A stretch of 42,312 bases of DNA from assembly GCA_003483745.1 (NCBI GenBank), contig DMYD01000040.1:35786-78097 (forward strand), in the 5' to 3' direction. Below the pieces are notes generated by a model that saw nothing but the letters and a program-made list of their open reading frames with translations, was not told where the DNA came from and searched no databases. Source of the DNA: Roseburia sp. Its GTDB lineage: Bacteria; Bacillota; Clostridia; Lachnospirales; Lachnospiraceae. Position numbers and translations under genes: made by a program. Positions 17,745 to 26,900 of the stretch are shown here, in pieces. Numbering within the stretch: the stretch's first letter is position 1; each line of letters begins with the position of its first letter.

Positions 17745-18794
17745 ATGCAGCAGGAAAAAACAGATATCAAATCCATGAATCTGGACGAATTAAAATCATA
17801 TATGGAATCCATTGGGGAAAAACCGTTTCGTGCCAAACAGCTGTATCAGTGGATGCATGAAAAACAGGCAGCATCCTTTGATGAAATGACAAATCTGTCA
17901 AAATCCCTTCAGGAAAAACTTAAGAAGGAATGTCATTTTGTAAGTTTAAAGCAGGAGGCGGTACAGGTATCAAAGTTAGATGGCACCAGAAAATATCTGT
18001 TTGCGTTAGATGATGGAAATGTGATCGAGAGTGTTCTGATGCGTTATAAACACGGCAATTCGGTCTGTATTTCTTCACAGGTCGGCTGCCGGATGGGCTG
18101 CAGGTTTTGTGCGTCCACGTTAGATGGCCTGGTGCGCGGACTGACACCGTCGGAGATGTTAGATCAGATTTACCGGATTACAAGAGATACCGGGGAGAGA
18201 GTTGCAAATGTTGTTGTGATGGGAACCGGAGAGCCGATGGATAATTTTGATAATCTGCTGAAGTTTATCGAACTTCTGACGGATGAAAATGGACTGAATA
18301 TCAGCCAGCGGAATGTGACGGTATCGACATGCGGTATCGTACCGAAAATGAGAGAACTTGCGGATAAAAAACTGCAGATCACGCTGGCACTTTCCCTGCA
18401 TGCATCTTCGCAGGAAAAGAGACTCGAACTGATGCCGGTTGCCAATAAATATGAGATACATGAAGTAATTGAGGCATGTCGTTATTATTTTGAACAGACA
18501 GGAAGGCGTGTCACATTTGAATATAGTTTAGTCGGCGGTGTCAATGATACCGAGGAAGATGTAAGAAGGCTTGTAGACCTGATCCATGGCATGAATTGTC
18601 ATGTAAACCTGATTCCGGTCAATCCGATCAAAGAACGTTCTTATGTGCAGCCGGATCATGAAGCAATTCTTAATTTTAAAAATAGGCTTGAAAAAAATGC
18701 GATTAATGTTACCATTAGAAGGGAAATGGGCAGGGATATAGACGGTGCATGCGGACAATTACGCAAACGTTATATCAGCCATGCAGAAAGGTAG
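17745..18794 (+). CDS. rlmN: Dual-specificity 23S rRNA/tRNA adenine-C2 methyltransferase RlmN
   Basis: Radical SAM enzyme that methylates C2 of A2503 in 23S rRNA and A37 in some tRNAs. The 349-residue protein has the CX3CX2C iron-sulfur motif (C115, C119, C122 in CRMGCRFCAST). It also has GTGEPMDN for SAM binding, the resolving-cysteine region with STCGIVP, and FEYSLVGGVNDT. The C-terminal block REMGRDIDGACGQLR contains the methyl-carrier cysteine. It lacks any sign of the Cfr resistance variant. It sits between rsmB and prpC, a frequent Firmicute arrangement. Confidence 0.97.
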   Translation: MQQEKTDIKSMNLDELKSYMESIGEKPFRAKQLYQWMHEKQAASFDEMTNLSKSLQEKLKKECHFVSLKQEAVQVSKLDGTRKYLFALDDGNVIESVLMRYKHGNSVCISSQVGCRMGCRFCASTLDGLVRGLTPSEMLDQIYRITRDTGERVANVVVMGTGEPMDNFDNLLKFIELLTDENGLNISQRNVTVSTCGIVPKMRELADKKLQITLALSLHASSQEKRLELMPVANKYEIHEVIEACRYYFEQTGRRVTFEYSLVGGVNDTEEDVRRLVDLIHGMNCHVNLIPVNPIKERSYVQPDHEAILNFKNRLEKNAINVTIRREMGRDIDGACGQLRKRYISHAER

Positions 18795-18806
18795 GAAGTA
18801 GAGAAG

Positions 18807-19553
18807 ATGAAGACGTTTTCCATGACGCACATCGGGCAGCGACGGGAAATGAATCAGGATTATATGTTTACATCAGAGACCGCTGTGGGAAATCTGCCGA
18901 ATCTTTTTTTAGTAGCGGATGGAATGGGTGGTCATGCTGCAGGTGATTATGCTTCCAGATTTACAGTTGAAAAATTAGTGGAACTGATTGGTAAATCCGG
19001 TGAAAATGAGCCGGTGGCAATCATGAAAAGTGCTGTTTCCATGACGAATAGTCTGCTTTTGACAGAGGCACAGGCAGATCCGTCAAAAAATGGAATGGGT
19101 ACAACGATTGTCGCTGCAACAGTGATCGGTAATACACTCTATGCTGCAAATGTTGGCGACAGCAGATTGTATGTGATCAATCAGGAGAATATTACACAAA
19201 TTACAAGGGATCATTCGCTGGTTGAGGAAATGGTTCGTTTAGGTGAAGTAAGAAAAGAAGATGCAAAAGATCATCCGGATAAAAATATCATTACGCGGGC
19301 AGTCGGTGTATTGCCGGAGGTAACAGCTGACTTCTTTGAGATCAGTTTAAAACCAGGGGATGAGATTTTGATGTGTTCCGATGGATTGACAAACATGATC
19401 GAAGATGATGAGATCAGACATATTGTGCTGGGACAGAGGGATATTGTTGAGAAAGCAGAAAAACTGATTGAGACTGCCAATCGAAATGGTGGCAAAGATA
19501 ATATTACGGTTGTGTTGATAGAACCATTTTCTGATGAGGTGAAAGAATGTTGA
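18807..19553 (+). CDS. prpC: PP2C-family serine/threonine phosphatase PrpC/Stp
   Basis: Metal-dependent phosphatase that reverses Ser/Thr phosphorylation by the adjacent PASTA kinase. The 248-residue single-domain protein has the PPM motifs RREMNQDYMF, VADGMGGHAAGDYAS (metal-binding Asp), NVGDSRLYVI, ITRDHSLVEEM, and CSDGLTNMIEDDEI with GGKDNITVVLI near the C-terminus. Its last seven bases overlap the start of prkC, so the two proteins should be made in balanced amounts. It is cytoplasmic, with no signal or membrane segment. Confidence 0.96.
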   Translation: MKTFSMTHIGQRREMNQDYMFTSETAVGNLPNLFLVADGMGGHAAGDYASRFTVEKLVELIGKSGENEPVAIMKSAVSMTNSLLLTEAQADPSKNGMGTTIVAATVIGNTLYAANVGDSRLYVINQENITQITRDHSLVEEMVRLGEVRKEDAKDHPDKNIITRAVGVLPEVTADFFEISLKPGDEILMCSDGLTNMIEDDEIRHIVLGQRDIVEKAEKLIETANRNGGKDNITVVLIEPFSDEVKEC

Positions 19554-21664
19554 CAGAAGGTATGTACATAGCAGACCGCTATGAGATTTTAGGTAAAGTT
19601 GGCGCTGGCGGAATGTCAGATGTATATAAAGCAAAAGATCTTACGCTGGGAAGATTTGTAGCAATTAAGGTATTAAAGGCAGAGTTTTCCGAGGATATCA
19701 ATTTTGTGACGAAATTCCGTTCCGAGGCACAGGCAGCTGCAGGGTTAGAGCATCCGAATATTGTAAATATTTATGATGTTGGCAGTGAGAATGGCCTGCA
19801 TTATATTGTGATGGAATATGTGGAAGGAATCACATTAAAGACTTATATTGAGAAAAAGGGACAGCTTTCGTTTAAGGAAGCGGTCAGCATTGCAATTCAG
19901 GTGGGCAGAGGTATAGAGGCTGCACATAACAAAAATATTGTTCATCGTGACATTAAACCACAGAATATCATGATCTCCACAGAGGGAAAAGTAAAAGTAA
20001 CAGATTTTGGTATCGCAAGGGCTGCAACATCGAATACGATCAGCTCAGATGTGATGGGATCTGTACATTATTCATCGCCGGAACAGGCGAGAAACGGATT
20101 TGTGGATGGCAAGAGTGATATCTATTCACTGGGTATCGTGATGTATGAGATGGTGACAGGACGTGTTCCGTTTGACGGAGATACGACAGTTGCCGTTGCA
20201 ATCCAGCATCTGCAGGAAGAGATGGTACCGCCAAGTGTTTATGCACCGAATCTTCCAATCAGTATGGAAAAGATCATTCTAAAATGTACGCAGAAGAATC
20301 CAGACAGAAGATATGCTTCCATGACAGCACTTTTGGCAGATCTGCGGAAAGCACTGATCAGCCCGAATGAAGACTTTGTTGTGATGGTACCGCTTGCAAA
20401 TCAGGATAAAACGAGAGTGATCGGAGCAGACGATTTAAATCAGATCAAAAAACAGACGGCAAATGTTTATGTGGATCCGGCATCGATCAAAATTCAGGAG
20501 CCGGTTATCGATGATGACGAAGATGAAGATGACGACGATGACATGGATGATGATGGCGATATCAATCCGAAGATGGAAAAAGCAATCACGATCATGGGAA
20601 TTGCAGCGGGTGTTGTGATTATTATCATCATTATTTACCTGTGCATTACGTTGGCCGGGGGCATGAAGTCTAACAAAGACAAATCTTCCAATACAGAAAC
20701 AACAAAAACAGAGACACAGACGGGAGACAGCCAGACAACCCAGACAACCCAGATTAAAGATGGTGTGTTAGTACCTTCCCTGACCGGAAAAACAATGGAT
20801 CAGGCAAAACAGGAAATCAATGGAACCGGACTTGGTATTAAACAGGCAGGAACGGCATCTTCTGATACAGTAGAAAAGGGACAGATCATAAGCCAGGATC
20901 CACAGGATGGAAAGACCGTCGAAAAGAATACAACGATCGAGGTTATCATCAGCAGCGGATCTGCGGGCAACAGTGAGAATGCAGTGGATATACCAAATGT
21001 TGTCGGACAAAGTGAGACAGATGCCAGTGCGGCATTGACGGCAAAGGGATTTAATGTCACAAAGACAACTTCCTACAGTTCTTCTGTTGCGGAAGGGTAT
21101 GTAATTTCCCAGACACCAAATGGTGATACACAGGGAAAAGAGGGCGACACGATCGCGCTCGAGATCAGCCTTGGATCTGAAAAGATTACAGTACCGGATG
21201 TGGTAAGCGGCTATAAGTCAGAACAACAGGCAAGAGAAATCTTATCGCAGTTTAATGTTTCAACGACCACAAAATACAGTGATACGGATGCCGGAATCGT
21301 AATCGACCAGTCGCTTGATGCGGGAACACAGGCAGATCCGGGGGCATCCATCACGATCACCGTCAGCCTTGGACCGGAGCCGGCACAGCAGATCACGACA
21401 AAGACTTATAAGCTGAATGTCAGTTTGCAGCTCCCGTCAGATACATCAAATATTTCGGGTGCGGATATTGTTTTGTATGATAATCAGGGCAATGTTTTAC
21501 AGACCTGGTATGGTAAGACAATTTCAGATTTTGGTAGCAGTGGTCTGCTTCTGACAAAGACGGGTATTCTTTCAGACAACGGAAAGATTGTAGTCACCTG
21601 GCTGGACTTAAATGGAAATGATTTAAAAGACCAGACGATTGATGTACAGTTCAAGGAAGAATAA
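19547..21664 (+). CDS. prkC: PASTA-domain serine/threonine protein kinase PrkC
   Basis: Transmembrane eukaryote-like kinase that senses cell-wall fragments or lipid II and regulates growth, division and spore germination. The kinase domain (residues 1-275) has GAGGMSDVYKA, VAIKVLK, the catalytic HRDIKPQN and DFGIARA. An acidic juxtamembrane stretch around 325-342 (many Asp/Glu) precedes one membrane helix at about 347-369. Three PASTA repeats follow at about 405-470, 478-546 and 547-613, then a unique C-terminal beta-rich domain of about 85 residues. The gene overlaps prpC by 7 bp and is followed by rsgA 17 bp later, the usual prpC-prkC-rsgA module. Confidence 0.97.
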   Translation: MLTEGMYIADRYEILGKVGAGGMSDVYKAKDLTLGRFVAIKVLKAEFSEDINFVTKFRSEAQAAAGLEHPNIVNIYDVGSENGLHYIVMEYVEGITLKTYIEKKGQLSFKEAVSIAIQVGRGIEAAHNKNIVHRDIKPQNIMISTEGKVKVTDFGIARAATSNTISSDVMGSVHYSSPEQARNGFVDGKSDIYSLGIVMYEMVTGRVPFDGDTTVAVAIQHLQEEMVPPSVYAPNLPISMEKIILKCTQKNPDRRYASMTALLADLRKALISPNEDFVVMVPLANQDKTRVIGADDLNQIKKQTANVYVDPASIKIQEPVIDDDEDEDDDDDMDDDGDINPKMEKAITIMGIAAGVVIIIIIIYLCITLAGGMKSNKDKSSNTETTKTETQTGDSQTTQTTQIKDGVLVPSLTGKTMDQAKQEINGTGLGIKQAGTASSDTVEKGQIISQDPQDGKTVEKNTTIEVIISSGSAGNSENAVDIPNVVGQSETDASAALTAKGFNVTKTTSYSSSVAEGYVISQTPNGDTQGKEGDTIALEISLGSEKITVPDVVSGYKSEQQAREILSQFNVSTTTKYSDTDAGIVIDQSLDAGTQADPGASITITVSLGPEPAQQITTKTYKLNVSLQLPSDTSNISGADIVLYDNQGNVLQTWYGKTISDFGSSGLLLTKTGILSDNGKIVVTWLDLNGNDLKDQTIDVQFKEE

Positions 21665-21681
21665 AGACAATAGGAAGATTT

Positions 21682-22560
21682 ATGCAGGGAAAAATTATCA
21701 AGGGAATTTCCGGATTCTACTATATTCATGTAGAGGGATCCGGAATTTATGAGTGCAAGGCAAAAGGCGTATTCCGAAACCAGAACATCAAACCTCTGGT
21801 AGGAGATAATGTCGAGATTGCCATATTGGATGAGGAGCATAAAAAGGGAAATATTGAAAAAATCCTGTCGAGAGAAAATGAACTGGTACGTCCTGCAGTT
21901 GCAAATATTGATCTTGCATTGATTATTTTTGCAGCGGCAAAACCGCAGCCAAATTTTAATCTGTTAGACCGTTTTCTTGTTATGATGGAATATCAGAATG
22001 TACCGGTTGCAATCTGTTTTAACAAAACAGATCTGGTCACGGAGAAGGAACTGCATGCGTTTGCGGATATTTATGCAGCTTGTGGTTATCGGACTCTTTT
22101 TGCCAGTGCAAAAGAAGAAAAAGGCGTAGATAGTCTGTTAGAACTTTTGAAAGGAAAAACAGCGGCAGTGGCAGGCCCGTCCGGGGTTGGAAAGTCATCG
22201 CTTGTAAACCGTCTGCAGCCGAATATCACCATGCAGACAGGGGAAGTGAGCAGGAAGATCGAGCGCGGAAGACATACCACACGTCATTCGGAGATCATAC
22301 CGGTCGGTGGGGATACTTATATTATGGATACTCCGGGATTTTCCACGCTCTACATTCCGGGAATGGAAAAAGAAGACTTAAAAGAATTTTATCCAGAGTT
22401 CCGTAAATGGGAACCATACTGCAGATTTCAAGGATGTAATCATATCAGTGAACCGGATTGCGGTGTGAGACAGGGGTTAGAAGAGGGAAGTATCAGTTCG
22501 CTGCGGTATGAAAACTATAAATTGCTGTATGAGGAATTAAAATCTGTTCGAAAATATTAA
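21682..22560 (+). CDS. rsgA: Ribosome small-subunit GTPase RsgA (YjeQ/CpgA)
   Basis: Circularly permuted GTPase that checks late 30S assembly. The 292-residue protein has an N-terminal OB fold, the permuted G motifs (FNKTDLV; then GPSGVGKSSL near 165-174; then DTPGFSTL), and a C-terminal zinc domain with C, C-x-H and C ligands (CRFQGCNHISEPDC). In Bacillus, CpgA activity is linked to PrkC phosphorylation, which fits its place directly downstream of prkC. It is followed 29 bp later by rpe. Start ATG has AGGA about seven bases upstream. No oddities. Confidence 0.96.
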   Translation: MQGKIIKGISGFYYIHVEGSGIYECKAKGVFRNQNIKPLVGDNVEIAILDEEHKKGNIEKILSRENELVRPAVANIDLALIIFAAAKPQPNFNLLDRFLVMMEYQNVPVAICFNKTDLVTEKELHAFADIYAACGYRTLFASAKEEKGVDSLLELLKGKTAAVAGPSGVGKSSLVNRLQPNITMQTGEVSRKIERGRHTTRHSEIIPVGGDTYIMDTPGFSTLYIPGMEKEDLKEFYPEFRKWEPYCRFQGCNHISEPDCGVRQGLEEGSISSLRYENYKLLYEELKSVRKY

Positions 22561-22589
22561 AATAAAGGACAAAGGTTACGGAGGAAAAA

Positions 22590-23243
22590 ATGAACTGTTT
22601 ATCACCATCTATATTATCTGCCGATTTCAGCAGGCTTGGAGAACAGATAAAAGAACTTGATGAAGCCGGGGCACAGTATGTGCATATTGATGTTATGGAC
22701 GGAATGTTTGTTCCGAGTATTTCATTTGGGATGCCGGTCATCCGTTCCATAAGAGAGTGCACAGACCGTATTTTTGATATTCATCTTATGATTGAGGAAC
22801 CGGGACGCTATATTGACGAGTTTGCCGAGGCGGGTGCTGATCTTATCACTGTCCATGCGGAGAGCTGCAGACACCTTGACCGTACCATAGAAAAAATCAA
22901 GGAAAAAGGACTTTTAGCCGGTGTTGCGGTCAATCCTGCAACACCTGTTTCTGCGATATCCTGTGTACTTGAAAAAGTGGATATGGTTCTTGTTATGACG
23001 GTAAATCCGGGATTCGGAGGACAGAAACTGATTCCCTATACGGTGGAGAAAGTCCGTGAATTAAGAAAAATCGTGGATGAGAAGGGATTAAAAACGGACA
23101 TTGAAGTAGATGGCGGCGTAAATCTGTCAAACGTGGAAGAATTGATGGATGCAGGAGCAAATATTATTGTTGCTGGCAGTGCAATTTTTTCCGGGGATGT
23201 GACCGAGAATACGATTCGTTTCTTAAATATTATCAATGCATGA
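22590..23243 (+). CDS. rpe: Ribulose-phosphate 3-epimerase
   Basis: Interconverts ribulose 5-phosphate and xylulose 5-phosphate in the pentose phosphate pathway. The 217-residue TIM-barrel protein shows LSPSILSADFSRL, the metal-binding HIDVMDGMFVP (residues 32-42), DIHLMIEEP, VMTVNPGFGGQ and the C-terminal EVDGGVNLSN and VAGSAIF phosphate-binding blocks. GGAGG precedes the ATG. It follows rsgA and precedes thiN by 13 bp, which is the conserved rsgA-rpe-thiN order of Firmicutes. Confidence 0.97.
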   Translation: MNCLSPSILSADFSRLGEQIKELDEAGAQYVHIDVMDGMFVPSISFGMPVIRSIRECTDRIFDIHLMIEEPGRYIDEFAEAGADLITVHAESCRHLDRTIEKIKEKGLLAGVAVNPATPVSAISCVLEKVDMVLVMTVNPGFGGQKLIPYTVEKVRELRKIVDEKGLKTDIEVDGGVNLSNVEELMDAGANIIVAGSAIFSGDVTENTIRFLNIINA

Positions 23244-23256
23244 TGGGAGCCGATGG

Positions 23257-23931
23257 ATGAAACATTTTTTTATCATAGCGGGTGGAAAAATTGAAGATGC
23301 ATTTGCGATAGAGGTTTTAAAAGGCTTTGCTGAAAAAACAGTGATCGCTGCAGATTCCGGTATGGAATTTTTGCGGAGAAATGAAATTGTTCCACAGGTC
23401 ATTATCGGCGATTTTGATTCGGTAAGCAAAGAGACACTGGAATGGTTTCAGAAAAAAGAAGGGATCGTCTGGCACAGATTGAATCCTCAAAAGGATGACA
23501 CAGATACAGAATTTGCGCTGCGTCTTGCCATTTCCATGGGAGCGGAGTGTATTACGGTACTTGGAGGTACCGGCTCAAGGTTAGATCATGTGCTGGGAAA
23601 TATTGAACTTTTGGGCATCGGTTTAGCGCAGGGAGTCGAAATTGAACTGTTGGATGCGAATAACCGTATCCGCATGACAGATCACGGCATGATATTAAAG
23701 AAAACGGAGCAGTTTGGAAAATTTGTTTCCCTGATTCCGTATACCGCGCAGGTGGAACATTTATATCTTACAGGATTTAAGTATCCGCTGGCTGATTATT
23801 GCTTAAAGGGCTTTTGTTCGATTGGTGTGAGCAATGAGATCATCGAAGAACAGGCAGAAATTATATTTGAAAACGGAATATTGATCGTCATTGAATCGCG
23901 GGATGATGCTGCAATGACGGAGAAATCATAG
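23257..23931 (+). CDS. thiN: Thiamine pyrophosphokinase
   Basis: Makes thiamine diphosphate from thiamine and ATP. The 224-residue protein has the ATP/thiamine-binding domain with AADSGMEFL, IGDFDSV and the KDDTDTEFAL block. GGTGSRLDHVLGN follows near residue 106, then a beta-rich C-terminal domain. An in-frame ATG at 23236 would overlap rpe; 23257 is preferred because GGGAG lies seven bases upstream. It is the last gene of the long + strand run and is followed by a terminator-like hairpin. I saw no TPP riboswitch in the short upstream gap. Confidence 0.94.
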   Translation: MKHFFIIAGGKIEDAFAIEVLKGFAEKTVIAADSGMEFLRRNEIVPQVIIGDFDSVSKETLEWFQKKEGIVWHRLNPQKDDTDTEFALRLAISMGAECITVLGGTGSRLDHVLGNIELLGIGLAQGVEIELLDANNRIRMTDHGMILKKTEQFGKFVSLIPYTAQVEHLYLTGFKYPLADYCLKGFCSIGVSNEIIEEQAEIIFENGILIVIESRDDAAMTEKS

Positions 23932-23939
23932 AAAAAGAC

Positions 23940-23976
23940 GGAATCTGCCACTTTTTTGTGGAGGATTCCTTTTTTG
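23940..23976 (+). terminator. Terminator after thiN
   Basis: GGAATCTGCCAC and GTGGAGGATTCC form an imperfect stem with a T-rich loop, followed by TTTTTT. A second, AT-rich inverted repeat overlaps it (TTTTTGGTA at 23971, TACCAAAAA to 23993). Confidence 0.7.
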
Positions 23977-24027
23977 GTAAAAAGTACCAAAAAGGTGGAT
24001 ATTCTATATCAAATTACTTAAGATAGA

Positions 24028-24033
24028 TATAAT
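24028..24033 (+). promoter_or_regulatory. Candidate -10 box upstream of the Hpt gene
   Basis: A consensus TATAAT lies 28 bp before the Hpt start. The matching -35 position (TATATC) is poor, so the promoter may need an activator or another sigma factor. Confidence 0.35.
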
Positions 24034-24061
24034 AAGTAAAATGTATTTTGAGAGGATAGAA

Positions 24062-24421
24062 ATGACAATCAGAGAATGTTATGAGCGATTAGGACAGAAT
24101 TATGAGGAAGTATTGGACAGACTGGGAAATGAAGCAATTTTAAAAAAATTTGTGGTTAAATTTTTAGATGATCCGAGTTACCAGATGTTAGAAGAAGGGT
24201 TAAAAACAGGCAATGCGGAGCAGGCGTTCAGGGCTGCACATACCATAAAGGGAATTTGTCTGAATCTGGGATTTGACAAGTTATATCAGGCAAGTTCAGA
24301 TATTACAGAACAACTGCGTGGAAAAGATATAGTAGAAGGTACAGAGGAACGTTTTTTGGAGGTAAAAAAACAGTACGCCGATCTTACGGATACCATCCGG
24401 AAGATGGCAATGGATGAGTAA
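24062..24421 (+). CDS. Hpt (histidine phosphotransfer) domain protein
   Basis: Single-domain phosphotransfer protein of 119 residues. The phosphorylatable histidine is H60 in AAHTIKGICLNLGF, the typical Hpt helix. It is predicted to be helical throughout and cytoplasmic. The frame is open back to an ATG at 24041, but AGAGGA sits just before 24062, which gives the normal MTIRECYERLG start. The gene overlaps the next reading frame by 8 bp (ATGAGTAA) and lies upstream of a receiver-HD-GYP protein. It probably passes phosphoryl groups within a phosphorelay that includes that response regulator; no histidine kinase is in the window. Confidence 0.88.
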   Translation: MTIRECYERLGQNYEEVLDRLGNEAILKKFVVKFLDDPSYQMLEEGLKTGNAEQAFRAAHTIKGICLNLGFDKLYQASSDITEQLRGKDIVEGTEERFLEVKKQYADLTDTIRKMAMDE

Positions 24422-24684
24422 ATTATTGAGTATAGCAGAACTTATTTTTACGCAGGATCAGAAATATGAGATTGAATTTGGAAAGAAAGCAGGGCTGGAT
24501 GTATCTGTCTATGCCCAAAATGCTGTGCTTGGGAGAGAGCAGATATGCGAAGTTGATTGTAAAAGGAACGATATATCAGGGTGTAAAAGAGGACGTAAAC
24601 GGTGCAAAATGGTTTTCTAATGAAGTAACGAATGATACACTGCGAAAAACCGATGACCGTGTAGCCTTATACAAGAACAGGTAG
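24414..24684 (+). pseudogene. Probable frameshifted gene of unknown function between Hpt and HD-GYP genes
   Basis: A frame starting at 24414, coupled to the Hpt stop, encodes MSKLLSIAELIFTQDQ and on to DVSVYAQNAVLG, then runs into unlikely sequence rich in Cys/Lys/Arg and stops at 24620. A second frame carries a plausible continuation from about 24530 (RYAKLIVKGTIYQGVKEDV to VALYKNR) and ends at 24684. Joining the two near 24530 gives one sensible protein of about 90 residues. The joined sequence faintly resembles a small Cache-type sensor tail, but I cannot name the family. Alternatives are two unrelated short ORFs or a sequencing error. Confidence 0.5.
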
Positions 24685-24696
24685 GAGGAGTATAGT

Positions 24697-25788
24697 ATGA
24701 GATATAAAATTCTCATTGTAGATGATGCATATATCAACAGGGAACTGCTGAAAGAAATTTTAAGGGATGATTATGATATCTTAGAGGCAGAAAATGGAAA
24801 AGAAGCATTAGAGATCATTGAAAAAGAAGCGGAAAATATTAACGCTGTACTGTTAGACCTCATTATGCCCGTCATGGATGGTTTCGAGGTATTAGAGCGC
24901 ATGCAAAGCAAAAAGATCTTAGATAAGATCCCGGTTCTTGTGATCAGTGGTGAAACCAGAATGCAGATTGAAAAAAAATGTTTTGACTATGGTGTTTCTG
25001 ACTTTATCGGAAGACCATATAAGACGGCTCTGGTGCAGAAAAGAGTCGAGAATATGGTAAAGCAGTACGTTTATAAGAATCAGCTGGAAGATAAAGTGGC
25101 AGATCAGACGAATGTATTGCGCAAGGCGTATGAAAAGCTGCAGCAGCAGGCAAAGATGCTTGAAAAACGAAATCAGGACATGATCGATATGCTTGGTACG
25201 ATCGTTGAGTATCGTAACTTAGAGAGCGGGGAACATATCCAGAGGGTAAAAGGATATACAAGGATCCTTGCAGAAGATTTTGCAAGGAATTATCCTGAGT
25301 ACGAGCTGACACCAGACATGATTCATACAATCGTATCGGCGAGTGCATTGCATGATCTTGGAAAGATTGCTATCCCGGACAGTATCCTGTTAAAGCCGGG
25401 GAAACTGACAAAAGATGAATTTGAGTATATGAAATCACATACACTGCGTGGATGTGAGATATTAGATTTCATGAAAGATGACTGGGATCCGGTTACACAA
25501 AGAGTTACTTATGAGATCATAAGATATCATCATGAGCGTTATAACGGAAAGGGATATCTGGACGGATTAAAAGGAGAAGAGATTCCGGTATCAGCACAGT
25601 TAGTATCAGTGGCTGATGTATATGATGCTCTGATCAGCGAACGCTGCTATAAGGATGCATATTCGAAAGAAGATGCATTCCACATGATCGTGAATGGAGA
25701 ATGTGGTGCATTTTCACCAAAATTAATGCAGACGTTTCGCAATGTAAGAACAAAATTTGAAGAATTTGCTGACAGCCTGGCGCAATAG
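24697..25788 (+). CDS. Response regulator with HD-GYP-type phosphodiesterase domain
   Basis: Predicted phosphorylation-controlled cyclic-di-GMP phosphodiesterase, or a relative. The receiver domain (1-120) has acidic D9/D10 and phosphoacceptor D54. The usual Lys of the FIxKP motif is Arg (R106 in FIGRPY). A coiled-coil linker (130-165) leads to the HD domain with H219-D220 in HDLGK and a GYP-region variant, HHERYNGKGYLDGLKG (278-293), where the classic GYP reads GYL. GYP-linked function is therefore likely but not proven. It follows the Hpt gene, so it probably receives signals from it. AGGAGG precedes the ATG. Confidence 0.92.
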   Translation: MRYKILIVDDAYINRELLKEILRDDYDILEAENGKEALEIIEKEAENINAVLLDLIMPVMDGFEVLERMQSKKILDKIPVLVISGETRMQIEKKCFDYGVSDFIGRPYKTALVQKRVENMVKQYVYKNQLEDKVADQTNVLRKAYEKLQQQAKMLEKRNQDMIDMLGTIVEYRNLESGEHIQRVKGYTRILAEDFARNYPEYELTPDMIHTIVSASALHDLGKIAIPDSILLKPGKLTKDEFEYMKSHTLRGCEILDFMKDDWDPVTQRVTYEIIRYHHERYNGKGYLDGLKGEEIPVSAQLVSVADVYDALISERCYKDAYSKEDAFHMIVNGECGAFSPKLMQTFRNVRTKFEEFADSLAQ

Positions 25789-25808
25789 GAAACGAGCGTG
25801 CACGTTTC
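25789..25808 (+). other. Small hairpin after the HD-GYP gene
   Basis: GAAACG and CGTTTC form a 6-bp stem with an eight-base loop right after the stop codon. No T-run follows, so it is not a standard intrinsic terminator. Confidence 0.3.
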
Positions 25809-25846
25809 CCGGACGGATCTGTTGAGAGAACATAAGAGGTAGAAAC

Positions 25847-25912
25847 GTGATTAAAAAGAGCAATATAGCTGATTTTTTTGAGCAGTATATATCAAAGGGC
25901 ATTGAATTATAA
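25847..25912 (+). CDS. Short ORF (21 residues), possible gene remnant
   Basis: A GTG-started ORF has a good ribosome binding site (AAGAGG, seven bases upstream) and encodes VIKKSNIADFFEQYISKGI and two more residues before a stop. It lies between the HD-GYP gene and the decayed integrase. It may be the end of a lost element-borne gene or a chance ORF. No family is recognisable. Confidence 0.25.
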   Translation: MIKKSNIADFFEQYISKGIEL

Positions 25913-25925
25913 AAATTTTGGTAGT

Positions 25926-25953
25926 TTCAAAATTGCAGAACTTATGATATAAT
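25926..25953 (+). promoter_or_regulatory. Predicted promoter of the decayed integrase
   Basis: A weak -35 TTCAAA and a consensus -10 TATAAT are 16 bp apart, ending 22 bp before the integrase ATG. Confidence 0.5.
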
Positions 25954-25975
25954 AATAGGCTGTATCAAACTCTTT

Positions 25976-26900
25976 ATGCTTACACAGCAGAAAGGAGTTG
26001 ATTTTACGGGCAAAGATTTAAAAGGAAGAGAGCTTGGTGTAGGAATATGCCAGCGAAAAGACGGATTATACACAGCCAGATTTGTTAGCAAACGCACAGG
26101 AAAATCCGTTCAGAGATATTTCCCAAAGTTACAAGAATGCCGTAATTGGTACGCAGACGCTAGGTTCGAGGATGAACATGGTGGAATCAATGCTTGTGGT
26201 GATATGACAGTCACAGCATGGTTTGAGTATTGGCTTGAAAATATAAAAGGTGATAGTATCAGACAAGGATTGCTTTGTATTGTATGTTTTCAGATGCAGT
26301 TGAGAATGATGTGATACTAAAGAATCCGGTAACAAAAGCAGTCAAGTACAATATTGGTAAAGAACCAAAGAAGATAAGGGCATTGACACTAGATGAACAG
26401 AAGAAGTTTTTGGAAGTAGCGAAAGACTGTAGCAATTACAATCAGTTTGCATTTGTATTACAGACTGGATTAAGAACAGGAGAAATGATTGGTCTTAAAT
26501 GGTCTGACATTGATTTTGAGAAGAAGGTAGTACATATTCAAAGATCAATGGAGTATCGGCATTCTGTAGGTGAGTGGAGAATAGGCGAGCCAAAAAGTAA
26601 GTCTGGGTATAGAGATATACCTTTGACAGAAGAAGCAATTCGATTATTGAAAGCGCAGAAAGAAAAAGTGAAAAGTCTTAAAGTTATCAATATGGATTTT
26701 TCAGAGTTTGTGTTTTTGAATCGTAAAGGCGAACCTGCAAAAAATTCTGCATATGATACCACACTATTTAAGCTATGTGATAAAGCTGGTATTCCTCGTT
26801 TCTCAATGCACGTATTAAGACACACAATGGCTACAAGGTGTATCGAGATGAAAAGGTAAAGGAAGTTGAAAAAATAGAAAAAGCCTTAAAAATTGTGTAG
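25976..26900 (+). pseudogene. Tyrosine recombinase (phage/ICE-type integrase) remnant
   Basis: The N-terminal part (MLTQQKGVDFTGKDLKGREL onward) is an AP2-like DNA-binding domain followed by the start of the core-binding domain, ending near WLENIKGDSIR. There the frame breaks: a second frame opens at TRIALYCMFSDAVEND (about 26262) and carries the catalytic domain with Arg in TGLRTGE, Lys in GEPKSKSGYRDIPL and HVLRH. It ends early at 26859 (TRCIEMKR). A third frame supplies the natural C-terminus (DEKVKEVEKIEKALKIV, stop at 26900). The box with the final His/Trp and the tyrosine nucleophile is therefore missing. Two internal deletions have inactivated the gene. No other element genes remain nearby. 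Confidence 0.85.

Noticed and set aside
23244..23260. TPP riboswitch upstream of thiN
   Set aside because: The gap between rpe and thiN is only 13 bp, too short for an aptamer.
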